Shown one piece after another: positions 17,804 to 26,335 of a stretch of DNA of 64,000 nt. The stretch's first letter is position 1. Each line of letters starts with the position of its first letter. Source of the DNA: Blastococcus sp. VKM Ac-2987 (GTDB taxonomy: Bacteria; Actinomycetota; Actinomycetes; Mycobacteriales; Geodermatophilaceae); contig NZ_JAPVBG010000003.1 in NCBI RefSeq assembly GCF_026967805.1, forward strand, positions 310,001 through 374,000, written 5' to 3'. The notes under the pieces are model-generated. The model did not search any database. It saw only the letters and a program-made list of their open reading frames with translations, and was not told the DNA's origin. Both the position numbers and the translations under genes were made by a program.

Positions 17804-19453
17804 GTGAGCCAACGACGGACCGCGTCCGCACGACGGACGGCGGCTCGAACGATCGCCCTGGGCAGCGGCGCACTGCTGTTCGCCCTGGCGATGCCCACCA
17901 CCGCCATCGCCGCACCGCGCGACTCGTGCGACCGCCGGCACAACATCACCTACGCCAAGCTGCTCGAGTGCGTGGACCTCGAGGACGTGCTCGAGCACCA
18001 GCGCGCCTTCCAGAAGATCGCCGACAACAGCGACGACCCGGACTACCCGGGCAGCCGCGCGGCGGGCACGGACGGCTATGCCGACAGCGTGGAGTACGTC
18101 GCGGGCATGCTGCGGGACGCCCGCCTGGACGTCACGCTGGATCCGGTCGAGGTCACGGTGAACTTCCCCGCCGAGCTGCGGCAGCTCACCCCGGTGGCGG
18201 CCGAGTACGAGACCGGGGTCTTCACCGGGAGCGGCTCGGGCGAGGTGGAGGGGACCGTGGTCCCCGTCGACATCAACCTGACGGATCCGGCCGCCTCCAC
18301 GAGCGGCTGCGAGGCGGAGGACTTCGCCGGCGTGGACTGGAGCGGCAACGCGGACATCGCGCTGGTCCAGCGCGGCTTCTGCAACTTCGGGGACAAGGCC
18401 CTCAACGCCGATGAAGCCGGAGCGGAGGCCGTGGTCATCTTCAACCAGGGCAACGGCGAGGACCGGATGGAGCTGATCGTCGCCAACGCGGCCACCCTGG
18501 GCGACGGCAGGACGGTCACGCACAGCATCCCCGTGGTGGGCGCCAGCTTCGCGCAGGGCGTGGCCCTCGCGGAGGAAGGCGCGACCGCCTACGTGAACGT
18601 GCTCCCGGCGGAGACGCGCACGGACTACAACGTGATCGCCGAGGTGCGGGGCCGGGACAAGGACAACGTCGTCATGGCCGGCGCGCACCTCGACAGCGTC
18701 ACCGAGGGCGCCGGCATCAACGACAACGGCTCGGGGTCGGCGGCCCTGCTCGAGACGGCGCTGTCGATGGCCAGCATGAAGCCGCACAACACCTTGCGGT
18801 TCGCGTGGTGGGCCGCGGAGGAGCAGGGGCTGGTCGGCTCGGCGAGCTACGTGGAGAAGCTGTCCCAGGCCGAGCGGGACCGCATCGCCCTCTACCTGAA
18901 CTACGACATGGTCGGCTCGCCGAACTACGTCCAGATGGTCTACGACGCCGACCAGTCGACCTGGGAGGCGCCGGTGGTCATCCCCGAGGGCTCCACGGCC
19001 ATCGAGGACCTCTTCGAGTCGTACTACACCTCGATCGGTGTGCCGTACGACGACGCCGAGTACTCCGGGCGCAGCGACTACCAGGCGTTCATCGAGGCCG
19101 GCATCCCCTCCGGTGGTCTGTTCACCGGCGCGGAGGTCGTGAAGACGCCGGAGCAGGCGACGATCTGGGGCGGCACCGCGGGTGAGTCGTTCGACCCGTG
19201 CTACCACCAGGCCTGCGACGACATCGACAACCTCGCCCTGGACGCGCTGGACGTCAACAGCGACGTCATGGCCTTCGCCATGCTCACCTACGCCTTCTCC
19301 ACGGAGTCGGTGAACGGCGTGAAGGGCCGGCCGGTCCCCGGGCCGGCGTTCGAGCTGCCGGCCCCGGCGGGCGCGCGGGGCACGTTCGCGGAGGCCGCCG
19401 GCGGCGGTGGCCTGGAGCACGACCACGGTCACGACCACGACACCACGGGCTGA
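17804..19453 (+). CDS. Secreted M28 family zinc aminopeptidase with PA domain and His-Asp tail
   Basis: 549 aa from the GTG at 17804, 6 nt after a GAAGGGA ribosome binding site. It has a twin-basic, hydrophobic signal peptide (about 1-37, ending AIAA). A protease-associated domain follows at about 165-215 (EDFAGVDWSGNADIALVQRG region). The M28 catalytic domain has zinc ligands H295 (AGAHLD), D307 (NDNGSG), E340 of the E339-E340 pair (AAEEQG), D368 (NYDMVG) and H468 (YHQACDD). This matches secreted aminopeptidases of the Streptomyces griseus/aminopeptidase S kind. The protein ends with EHDHGHDHDTTG, a plausible metal-binding tail that is not usual for the family. Exported; role in peptide scavenging. 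Confidence 0.9.
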   Translation: MSQRRTASARRTAARTIALGSGALLFALAMPTTAIAAPRDSCDRRHNITYAKLLECVDLEDVLEHQRAFQKIADNSDDPDYPGSRAAGTDGYADSVEYVAGMLRDARLDVTLDPVEVTVNFPAELRQLTPVAAEYETGVFTGSGSGEVEGTVVPVDINLTDPAASTSGCEAEDFAGVDWSGNADIALVQRGFCNFGDKALNADEAGAEAVVIFNQGNGEDRMELIVANAATLGDGRTVTHSIPVVGASFAQGVALAEEGATAYVNVLPAETRTDYNVIAEVRGRDKDNVVMAGAHLDSVTEGAGINDNGSGSAALLETALSMASMKPHNTLRFAWWAAEEQGLVGSASYVEKLSQAERDRIALYLNYDMVGSPNYVQMVYDADQSTWEAPVVIPEGSTAIEDLFESYYTSIGVPYDDAEYSGRSDYQAFIEAGIPSGGLFTGAEVVKTPEQATIWGGTAGESFDPCYHQACDDIDNLALDALDVNSDVMAFAMLTYAFSTESVNGVKGRPVPGPAFELPAPAGARGTFAEAAGGGGLEHDHGHDHDTTG

Positions 19454-19508
19454 CCGCTGACGGTGGCGCGGCCGCACCGGCCGCGCCACCGTCGGACCCC
19501 GACCGTTC

Positions 19509-19551
19509 GAGCCGCCGTCGGCGTTCCCGCGGGGAACGCCGACGGCGGCTC
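19509..19551. terminator. Bidirectional terminator, perfect 20-bp stem
   Basis: Arms 19509-19528 and 19532-19551 are perfect complements over 20 bp with a GCG loop. It lies between the converging M28 peptidase and acetyltransferase genes and can serve both. Confidence 0.8.
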
Positions 19552-19556
19552 GTCGG

Positions 19557-20147
19557 CTACCGGGGCTCGTCCAGGCGGCGGACGACGCGCGCCGGGTTGC
19601 CGACCGCGACCACGTCGGCCGGCAGGTCGCGGGTCACGACGGCGCCAGCGCCGACGACGGTGTTCGCGCCGATGGTCACGCCGGCCAGCACGATGGCACC
19701 GCCGCCCAGCCAGACGTTGTCGCCGATGACGATGGGCAGCGCGGCCTCCCACTTCTGCCGCCGCGGTTCCGCCTCGACGGGATGGGTGGGCGTCAGCAGC
19801 TGCACGTTCGGCCCGATCTGCACGTCGTCGCCGATGGTGATGGGTGCGACGTCGAGGGCCACCAGGCCGTAGTACGCGAAGCAGCGGGCACCGATCGAGA
19901 GGTGGCGGCCGTAGTCGACCCGCAGCGGCGGCCGGATCTCGGTGCCCTCGCCGACCGAGGCCAGCAGCTCGGCCAGCAGCCGCCGGCGCAGCGGCCCCTG
20001 CCGCGCCGACGTCGCGTTGTACGCGTCGGCGAGGTCCAGGGCGCGCGCGCCCAGCTCACCGAGCTCGGGGTCGTCGGCGAGGTAGAGCTCGCCGGCCAGC
20101 ATCCGCTCCCGCATCGAGCGGCCGTCGTCCTCCGGTGCGGTCGTCAC
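19557..20147 (-). CDS. Sugar O-acetyltransferase (maltose/galactoside acetyltransferase type)
   Basis: 196 aa, the usual length of the Maa/LacA/NodL family. The N-terminal helical segment (ERMLAGELYLADDPEL, about 14-29) is the Mac domain. It is followed by left-handed beta-helix hexapeptide repeats (about 70-190; IGDDVQIGPNV, IGDNVWLGGGA, IGANTVVGAGA). The catalytic histidine is in LLTPTHPVE. It transfers acetyl from acetyl-CoA to a sugar hydroxyl. The physiological acceptor cannot be told from the sequence. The gene stands alone; its only link to the sugar-related operon nearby is position. Confidence 0.9.
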   Translation of the reverse strand: MTTAPEDDGRSMRERMLAGELYLADDPELGELGARALDLADAYNATSARQGPLRRRLLAELLASVGEGTEIRPPLRVDYGRHLSIGARCFAYYGLVALDVAPITIGDDVQIGPNVQLLTPTHPVEAEPRRQKWEAALPIVIGDNVWLGGGAIVLAGVTIGANTVVGAGAVVTRDLPADVVAVGNPARVVRRLDEPR

Positions 20148-20241
20148 GCGCCGGACCTACGCAGCCGCACGCTCGGCCGGCGGGCGGCGCGGGATCGCCG
20201 TTCCCGTCCCGGGAAGAGGTGTCGAACCGGCCGCTGGGGCC

Positions 20242-20247
20242 TAGCGT
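20242..20247 (+). promoter_or_regulatory. Putative -10 element of the small acidic protein gene
   Basis: TAGCGT with 7 nt to the ATG at 20255, the same hexamer and spacing as in front of the S9 peptidase. Suggests a leaderless transcript. Confidence 0.5.
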
Positions 20248-20254
20248 GCGCAGG

Positions 20255-20536
20255 ATGGCGCTCATCTACCCGGTCCGGATCGACTCCCCGGAACCTGACG
20301 ACGACTCACCCCCGGAATTCTCCGAGCTCGCGGCGGACCTGTCGGACAACTGGCTGGTCGAGGTGGACCTCGGCGAGGACGGCGACGACGCCTGCTTCGG
20401 CCCGCTGACCCCGCGGGCCGCGTGGGACCTGGCGCTCGGCGTCGACGAGCGGCAGCCGGAGTGGACGGTGTCGGTGCTGCCGCTGCACGTCCCCGGCACC
20501 GCCGACGAGCTGGTCGCCCTCTTCACCGAGGACTGA
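20255..20536 (+). CDS. Small acidic protein of unknown function
   Basis: 93 aa, strongly acidic (DSPEPDDDSPPE, DLGEDGDD), with no signal peptide, TM segment or cysteine pair. The ATG at 20255 follows a TAGCGT -10 element; a longer frame upstream (from 19844) runs across the acetyltransferase promoter and is rejected. It has typical high-GC third positions and a clean stop followed by a palindrome terminator, which supports it as a real gene. I do not recognise a family. It is a separate unit from the glycosyltransferase operon behind it. Confidence 0.65.
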   Translation: MALIYPVRIDSPEPDDDSPPEFSELAADLSDNWLVEVDLGEDGDDACFGPLTPRAAWDLALGVDERQPEWTVSVLPLHVPGTADELVALFTED

Positions 20537-20543
20537 CACGCGG

Positions 20544-20569
20544 CGACCCGGACGGCGCCGTCCGGGTCG
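20544..20569 (+). terminator. 26-bp perfect palindrome after the small acidic gene
   Basis: CGACCCGGACGGC (20544-20556) is immediately followed by its exact complement (20557-20569), 8 bp after the stop codon. Folded as RNA it makes a strong hairpin that would insulate the following operon. Confidence 0.65.
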
Positions 20570-20665
20570 GGCCGTCCCGAGCCGGCCCCCGCGCGGGCGC
20601 CGGGCGTCCCGGGGATGAGGGCTCTCTCATCCGCGGCTCACCGGGATGCCACCGGCGCGGGGAAC

Positions 20666-20677
20666 GGTGAGGTCACC
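20666..20677. promoter_or_regulatory. Candidate operator before the glycosyltransferase operon
   Basis: GGTGA-N2-TCACC, perfect 5-bp half sites, 44 bp upstream of the first ATG. The 2-nt spacing does not fit the Crp palindromes elsewhere in the window. The regulator is unknown. Confidence 0.25.
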
Positions 20678-20720
20678 CACTCGACACCGGACGTCCACGT
20701 CCTCGTCGCCGGAGGACCTC

Positions 20721-22010
20721 ATGTCGCTGCCGCTCCACCGTTCCCGTCCCGCCCCGGTCCCATCGCGGCAGCGGCGGGTCGCGTTCTACTCGCACGACAC
20801 CCAGGGCCTCGGGCACACGCGCCGCAACATCGCGCTGGCCGCCGCGCTGGTGGCGGCCGACCCCCGCACGGACGTGCTCCTGCTGACCGGGAACCCGGAG
20901 GCGGCGATGCTGCCGCTGCCGCCGCGCACCGACGTCCTCACCCTGCCGACCATCCGCAAGACCGGGGACGGCGACTACGCCTCCCGGGCGCTGGTCAGCC
21001 CGCTCGAGGTGGTGCTCGACGTCCGGGCACGCATCCTGGACGCCGCGCTCGGTTCCTTCGCGCCGGACCTGCTGGTGGTGGACAAGGTCGCCGCCGGGAT
21101 CCGCGGCGAGCTGCTGCCGGCGCTGAGCACGCTGCGCGAGCTGGGCGGCACCCGTGTCGTGCTCGGCCTGCGCGAGGTGCTGGACCGCCCGGAGGTGGCG
21201 ATCGACGAGTGGGCGCGGTCGGCCACCACCGAGGTCCTCACCGACTACTACGACGCGGTGTGGGTCTACGGCGATCCCGGCGTCTACGACCCGGTCGTCG
21301 AGTACCGCCTGCCGCCCGAGGTGGCGGCCATGGTCGAGCACACCGGGTACCTCGGTCACGGCCGCGGCACCGCCGTCCGCCCGCGCACCCGTCCGACCGC
21401 CCGCGTCGCCCCGCCCGCCGGGCCCTACGTCCTCTGCATGGTGGGCGGCGGGCAGGACGGTCAGGAGCTGGCCCGGGCCTTCGCCGCGGCACCGCTCCCC
21501 GACGGCCACCGCGGCGTGCTGCTCACCGGCCCGTTCATGCAGCGGTCCGTGCGCGACGCCGTCACGGCGGCCGCCGCGGCCGGCGACCGCCTGACCGTCC
21601 TGGACTTCGTGCCCGACAGCGAGGAGTTCATCGCCGGCGCGGCCGCCGTGGTGTCGATGGGCGGCTACAACAGCGTCTGCGAGGTGCTGGCCGCCGGCAG
21701 CCGGGCGCTCGTGGTCCCCCGGGTGAGCCCCCGGGCGGAGCAGCTGCTGCGGGCCGAGCGGCTGGCCGCGCGCGGCCTGCTCGACTACTGCCACCCGGCC
21801 GGGCTGACCAGCGCCGTGCTCGGCGCGTGGCTGGCCGCCGCGGTCAGCACGCCCGCGCCGCCCGGGACCCCGGTCGACCTGGACGGGTTGCAGCGCGTCC
21901 CCTCCCTGGCCGACCGCCTGCTGGGCACGCAGCCCGCCCCCGCCCAGGGGCAGCCGGCCGGCGGCGACGTCCGCGTCGCGCCGAGGGGAGCCGACCGTGC
22001 AGCGGCCTGA
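20721..22010 (+). CDS. MurG-like (family 28 type) glycosyltransferase
   Basis: 429 aa from the ATG at 20721, with GGAGG 5 nt upstream; the frame is open 75 nt further 5' without a ribosome site. The N-terminal HDTQGLGHTRRN (about 25-36) corresponds to the glycine-rich acceptor loop of GT-B enzymes of the MurG/UGT type. The C-terminal donor site is SMGGYNSVCEVLAAG followed by PRVSPRAEQ. It resembles the uncharacterised predicted glycosyltransferases of the COG4671 kind. It is the first gene of a six-gene operon; the next gene starts inside its 3' end. Cytoplasmic or membrane-associated. Donor and acceptor sugars are unknown. Confidence 0.85.
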   Translation: MSLPLHRSRPAPVPSRQRRVAFYSHDTQGLGHTRRNIALAAALVAADPRTDVLLLTGNPEAAMLPLPPRTDVLTLPTIRKTGDGDYASRALVSPLEVVLDVRARILDAALGSFAPDLLVVDKVAAGIRGELLPALSTLRELGGTRVVLGLREVLDRPEVAIDEWARSATTEVLTDYYDAVWVYGDPGVYDPVVEYRLPPEVAAMVEHTGYLGHGRGTAVRPRTRPTARVAPPAGPYVLCMVGGGQDGQELARAFAAAPLPDGHRGVLLTGPFMQRSVRDAVTAAAAAGDRLTVLDFVPDSEEFIAGAAAVVSMGGYNSVCEVLAAGSRALVVPRVSPRAEQLLRAERLAARGLLDYCHPAGLTSAVLGAWLAAAVSTPAPPGTPVDLDGLQRVPSLADRLLGTQPAPAQGQPAGGDVRVAPRGADRAAA

Positions 22011-23268
22011 CCCGGTAGTCCCCGCGCCCCGGGTCGGCTACGTGCTGAAGATGTACCCCCGCTTCTCCGAGACCTTCGTGGTCACCGAGCTGCTCGCCCA
22101 CCAGGAGCGCGGTCTCGATCTCACGGTGTTCTCCCTGCGGCCACCGGCCGACGGCCGCTTCCACGAGTCGCTGGCCCGCCTGCGGACGCCGGTCACCTAC
22201 CTGCGCTCGTCGAGCATCCGCGCCGACGACCTGTGGACGGCGTTCCGGGACGCCCGCGCCGAGCTGCCCGAGCTGGCCCGGCACGCCGACGAGCTGTGGG
22301 ACGCCGACGCCCGCGACGCCGTGCAGGCGGTGGAGCTGGCGCTGGCCGCCCGCGCCGCGGGGATCACGCACCTGCACGCCCACTTCGCGTCGGTCGCCAC
22401 CACGGTCGCCCGGCTCGCCGCCCGGCTGGCGGGGATCACGTACTCCTTCACCGCCCACGCGAAGGACATCTTCCACAGCGAGGTCAGCGACGACGACCTG
22501 CGCGTCAAGCTCGCCGACGCCGCCGACGTCGTCACGATCAGCAACTACAACCTCGGCCACCTGCGCGCACGCTTCGGGCCCGCGGCCGACGGGGTCCGGC
22601 GGGTCTACAACGGCCTCGACCTGGCGGCCTTCCCGCACACCTCGCCGGCGGACCGCCCGCCGGTGGTGGCCGCGGTCGGCCGGTTCGTGGAGAAGAAGGG
22701 GTTCGGGGACCTGCTGGAGGCCGTCGCGCTGCTCCGCGCCCGCGGGCGGGACGTCTCGGTGCAGCTGGTGGGCACCGGCCCGCTGGGGCCCGAGCTGGCC
22801 GCCCGGCTCGACCGCCTGGGGCTCCGGGACGCCGTCACGATGACCGGGGCGCTGACCCAGGAGGAGGTGCGGGCGGTGGTCGGCGCGGCCGCCGCGTTCG
22901 CCGCGCCCTGCGTCGTCGGCGCCGACGGGAACCGGGACGGGCTGCCCACCGTGCTGCTGGAGGCGATGGCGCTCGGGACGCCGTGCGTCGCGACGCCGGT
23001 GACCGGCATCCCCGAGGTCCTGCGGCACGAGGAGACCGGCCTCCTGGTGCCCGAGCGCGATCCGGGGGCCCTCGCGGCCGCCCTCGACCGGCTGCTGGGG
23101 GATGCCGGCCTGCGCACCCGCCTGGCGACGGCCGCCCGGCAGCGCATCGAGGCGGACTTCGACGCCCGCCGGCAGGCGGCCGGCGTGGCGGCCGGCTTCC
23201 CGCCGCCTGCGCCCGCCGCCCCGGCCGGCGCGCCGGCGGAGCGGCCGCGCGCCGGGGTGGCCGGCTGA
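21997..23268 (+). CDS. Family 4 glycosyltransferase, first of two
   Basis: 423 aa from a GTG that overlaps the previous gene by 14 nt. GT-B fold: N-terminal MYPRFSETFVVTELL (the PRxSETFV motif common in GT4 enzymes of exopolysaccharide clusters), HLHAHFAS, and FTAHAKDIF. The C-terminal donor domain has VGRFVEKKGF and the retaining-GT4 EX7E-type region DGLPTVLLEAMALGTP. It uses a nucleotide sugar, probably on a lipid- or sugar-linked acceptor. Its stop overlaps the next start (ATG at 23268 shares the A of TGA), so it is translationally coupled. Confidence 0.88.
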   Translation: MQRPDPVVPAPRVGYVLKMYPRFSETFVVTELLAHQERGLDLTVFSLRPPADGRFHESLARLRTPVTYLRSSSIRADDLWTAFRDARAELPELARHADELWDADARDAVQAVELALAARAAGITHLHAHFASVATTVARLAARLAGITYSFTAHAKDIFHSEVSDDDLRVKLADAADVVTISNYNLGHLRARFGPAADGVRRVYNGLDLAAFPHTSPADRPPVVAAVGRFVEKKGFGDLLEAVALLRARGRDVSVQLVGTGPLGPELAARLDRLGLRDAVTMTGALTQEEVRAVVGAAAAFAAPCVVGADGNRDGLPTVLLEAMALGTPCVATPVTGIPEVLRHEETGLLVPERDPGALAAALDRLLGDAGLRTRLATAARQRIEADFDARRQAAGVAAGFPPPAPAAPAGAPAERPRAGVAG

Positions 23269-24452
23269 TGCGCGTCGCCGTCGTCTGCACCGACCCCGGC
23301 ATCCCGGTCATCGGCCGCAAGGGCGCCTCGGTGCACCTGCAGGCGGTGCTGCGCGTGCTGGTCGCCGACGGGCACGAGGTGCACCTTCTCAGCCCCCGCC
23401 CGGGCGGCGCACCACCGGCCGGCGTCCGGCTGCACGGCCTGCCGCCGGTCACCGGGAGGGACGGCGACCGGGAGCGCTCCGCGCAGGCCTGCGACGCCGC
23501 GGTCGGTGCCTGCCTCGACCGGATCGGCCCCGACCTCGTCTACGAGCGGTACTCCCTGTGGGGTCGCACGGCGACCGCGTGGGCGCAGGCCGCCGGCGTG
23601 CCCAGCGTGCTGGAGGTCAACGCGCCGCTGCCCCGGGAGCAGGCCACCCACCGGTCCCTGGCCGACCGCGCGGGGGCCGAGGCCGTCGCCGGCGCGGCCC
23701 TCTCCGCGGCGACGGCCGTCGTGTGCGTCAGCGACGCGGTCGCCGACTGGGCCCGGTCGAGGTCCGGCCGCCCCGACCGGGTGCACACCGAGCCCAACGG
23801 CGTCGACGTCGACCGGGTGCGGCCGGCCGCGGGCCCGGTGACCCCGGCGTCGGGAACACCGTTCACGGTCGGCTTCGTCGGCACCCTCAAGCTGTGGCAC
23901 GGCGTGGAGACGCTGGTCGAAGCCGTCGCCGCGCTGACGGCGCAGGACCCGACCTGGCGGCTGCTGCTGGTGGGCGACGGGCCGACGGCGACCGCGCTGC
24001 TCGCCCGCGCGGCCGAGCTCGGCGTCGCGGTCGAGGCGACCGGCTCGCTGCCGCCGGAGGACGTGCCGGCCCAGCTGCACCGGATGGACGTCGGCGTGGC
24101 GCCCTATCCCGCCGACGCGGACAGCTACTTCTCCCCGCTGAAGGTGTACGAGTACCTCGCCGCCGGGCTCCCGGTCGTCGCCAGCCGGGTCGGGCAGCTG
24201 CCGGCCGTCCTCGGCAGCGGTCCCGGCGGGCGGCCGCTGGGCGTGCTCGTCCCGCCCGGCGACGCCGTGGCGCTGGCCGCTGCGCTGGTGTCGCTCCGCG
24301 GGGACCCGGACGCCCGGACCCGGCTGCGCGCCGACGGGCGCGCCGCCGCGGTGGCCAGGCACGCGTGGCGGGACGTCGTCCGCCGCTCGCTGGCGCACGC
24401 GCTGGGGACGCCGGCGGGACCGGTGCGGGCGGTGCCCGGGGGGCCGCGGTGA
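23268..24452 (+). CDS. Family 4 glycosyltransferase, second of two
   Basis: 394 aa. N-terminal GRKGASVHLQAVLRVL is the acceptor-loop region of GT4 enzymes. LVYERYSLWG and the mid-protein VEPNGVD-type linker (TEPNGVDVDRV) follow. The donor domain has VGFVGTLKLWHGV and SPLKVYEYLAAGLPVVAS. It differs from the preceding GT4 throughout, so it probably forms a different linkage. It overlaps the ABC transporter gene by 4 nt (GTGA, 24449-24452). No hydrophobic membrane anchor is apparent. Confidence 0.88.
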   Translation: MRVAVVCTDPGIPVIGRKGASVHLQAVLRVLVADGHEVHLLSPRPGGAPPAGVRLHGLPPVTGRDGDRERSAQACDAAVGACLDRIGPDLVYERYSLWGRTATAWAQAAGVPSVLEVNAPLPREQATHRSLADRAGAEAVAGAALSAATAVVCVSDAVADWARSRSGRPDRVHTEPNGVDVDRVRPAAGPVTPASGTPFTVGFVGTLKLWHGVETLVEAVAALTAQDPTWRLLLVGDGPTATALLARAAELGVAVEATGSLPPEDVPAQLHRMDVGVAPYPADADSYFSPLKVYEYLAAGLPVVASRVGQLPAVLGSGPGGRPLGVLVPPGDAVALAAALVSLRGDPDARTRLRADGRAAAVARHAWRDVVRRSLAHALGTPAGPVRAVPGGPR

Positions 24453-26335
24453 GGGCCGTCCGGGCGATCCGCCGGGACCGGCCGACCGGCCTGCGCTCGG
24501 CGGTGCCGGGGCTGCGACGCACGCTGCGCCGCTTCGCCCCGCACGTGCGCAGCCAGCGCGGCCTGCTGGTCCTGGGCCTGCTCGCGCTGCTCGTCGAGGT
24601 GGCGATGCGGCTGCTCGAGCCCTGGCCCCTGGCGTGGGTCATCGACGCGGTCGTGGTCGCCGCCGGCGCCGACCTCTCCGTCGCGCCGCCCGACAACCTG
24701 GGCGCCGTGCTGGTGGTCGCCTCCGTCGCCGTCTTCGGGGTCATCGCGCTGCGGGCGCTGGCCTCGTTCGCCATGACGCTCTGCTTCGCGCTGGCCGGGA
24801 ACCGGGTGCTCACCCGGGTCCGGAGCGAGCTGTACGCCCACCTCAACCGGCTGTCGATGGGGTACCACGACCGCGCCCGGACCGGTGACCTGGTCACCCG
24901 CGTCACGGGGGACGTCGGCCGGCTGCAGGAGGCGACGGTGACCGCGGCGCTGCCGCTGTTCGGCAACGTCGTCACCCTGCTCGGGATGCTCGTGGTCATC
25001 GCCGTGCTCAACCTGCAGCTGGCGCTGGTCGTGCTCCTGGTGTTCCCGATCTTCGGGCTGGTCAGCGTGCGGCTGACCCGGCGGATCAGCGGTGTCTCGC
25101 GGACCCAGCGCACGGCCGAGGGGGCGCTGGCCTCGCTGGCCACGGAGTCGCTCGGCGCGATGACCGTCGTGCAGAGCTACTCCCTGGAGGCGCGCATGCA
25201 GGAGCGCTTCAGCGGCAGCAACGAGCGCAGCCTGCGCGACGGCGTGCAGGCCAAGCGGCTCTCCGCCGGCCTGGAACGCAGCACCGACGTCCTCGTCGGC
25301 CTGGCCACCGGCGTCGTCCTCTACGTCGGTGCCCGGCAGGTCCTCGCCGGCGACCTCACCCCCGGCGAGCTCACCGTGTTCCTCACCTACCTGAAGACGG
25401 CGTTCAAGCCGATGCGCGACATCGCCAAGTACACCGGCCGGATCTCCAAGGCGGCCGCGTCGGGGGAGCGCATCGTCGACGTCCTGGAGGTCGAGCCGCA
25501 GCTGCGGGACGCCCCGTGGGCGCGCCCGTGCCCCGCGCTCCTGGGCTACGTCGAGTTCGACGACGTCCACCTCGCCTACGAGCCGGGGCACCCGGTGCTG
25601 CGCGGGCTGAGCGCGCGCGTCCGGCCGGGGGAGCGGATCGCCGTCGTGGGCCCCTCGGGCGCCGGGAAGTCCACCCTGGTCTCGCTGCTCTCCCGCCTGC
25701 GCGACCCCGACTCCGGCACCGTCTCCTTCGACGGGCACGACCTGCGCGACCTCACCGTCGCGTCGGTGCGCGCGCAGGTGTCGATCGTGCTGCAGGAGAG
25801 CGTGCTGTTCGCCGCTCCGGTGCGGGAGAACATCGCGCTGGGGGTCGACCGGGAGGTGACGCAGGAGGAGATCGAGGCGGCCGCCCGGCTCGCCGGCGCG
25901 CACGACTTCGTGACCCTGCTGCCGCAGGGCTACGACACGGTGGTCGGCGAGCGCGGCTCGACGCTCTCCGGGGGGCAGCGCCAGCGGATCGCCATCGCCC
26001 GCGCCGCGTTGCGCGACGCCCCGATCGTGGTCCTCGACGAGGCGCTCACCGGGCTCGACGAGGACACCGAGGCCGAGGTCACCGCGGCGCTGGCCCGGCT
26101 GACCCGCGGGCGCACCACGTTCGTGATCACCCACGACCTCGCCGCCGCCCGGAACGCCGACCGGGTGCTCTGGATGGAGGACGGCCGGATCGTCCGCGCC
26201 GGCCGGCCCGAGGAGATCCTGCCGCCCGGCCCGGTCGCGCTGCCGGCGGTTCCGCCCCCGGCCGTCCCGGTCCGCGGCGTGCCGGCGGAGCGGCCGCCGG
26301 CCCGTCCCGAGGAGTTCCCCCGTGCGGCCCGCTGA
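24449..26335 (+). CDS. ABC exporter, fused permease and ATPase (half-transporter)
   Basis: 628 aa from a GTG in the 4-nt overlap. A type IV exporter: six TM helices (about 30-330), then the nucleotide-binding domain with Walker A GPSGAGKST (K407), a Q-loop QESVLF, signature LSGGQRQR (506-513), Walker B IVVLDEAL and the H-loop ITHDLA. As a half-transporter it should work as a homodimer. The family exports lipids, glycolipids, peptides or drugs. Here, between glycosyltransferases and kinases, it most likely exports or flips the product of the operon (inference). The first 25 residues are basic. Confidence 0.92.
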   Translation: MRAVRAIRRDRPTGLRSAVPGLRRTLRRFAPHVRSQRGLLVLGLLALLVEVAMRLLEPWPLAWVIDAVVVAAGADLSVAPPDNLGAVLVVASVAVFGVIALRALASFAMTLCFALAGNRVLTRVRSELYAHLNRLSMGYHDRARTGDLVTRVTGDVGRLQEATVTAALPLFGNVVTLLGMLVVIAVLNLQLALVVLLVFPIFGLVSVRLTRRISGVSRTQRTAEGALASLATESLGAMTVVQSYSLEARMQERFSGSNERSLRDGVQAKRLSAGLERSTDVLVGLATGVVLYVGARQVLAGDLTPGELTVFLTYLKTAFKPMRDIAKYTGRISKAAASGERIVDVLEVEPQLRDAPWARPCPALLGYVEFDDVHLAYEPGHPVLRGLSARVRPGERIAVVGPSGAGKSTLVSLLSRLRDPDSGTVSFDGHDLRDLTVASVRAQVSIVLQESVLFAAPVRENIALGVDREVTQEEIEAAARLAGAHDFVTLLPQGYDTVVGERGSTLSGGQRQRIAIARAALRDAPIVVLDEALTGLDEDTEAEVTAALARLTRGRTTFVITHDLAAARNADRVLWMEDGRIVRAGRPEEILPPGPVALPAVPPPAVPVRGVPAERPPARPEEFPRAAR

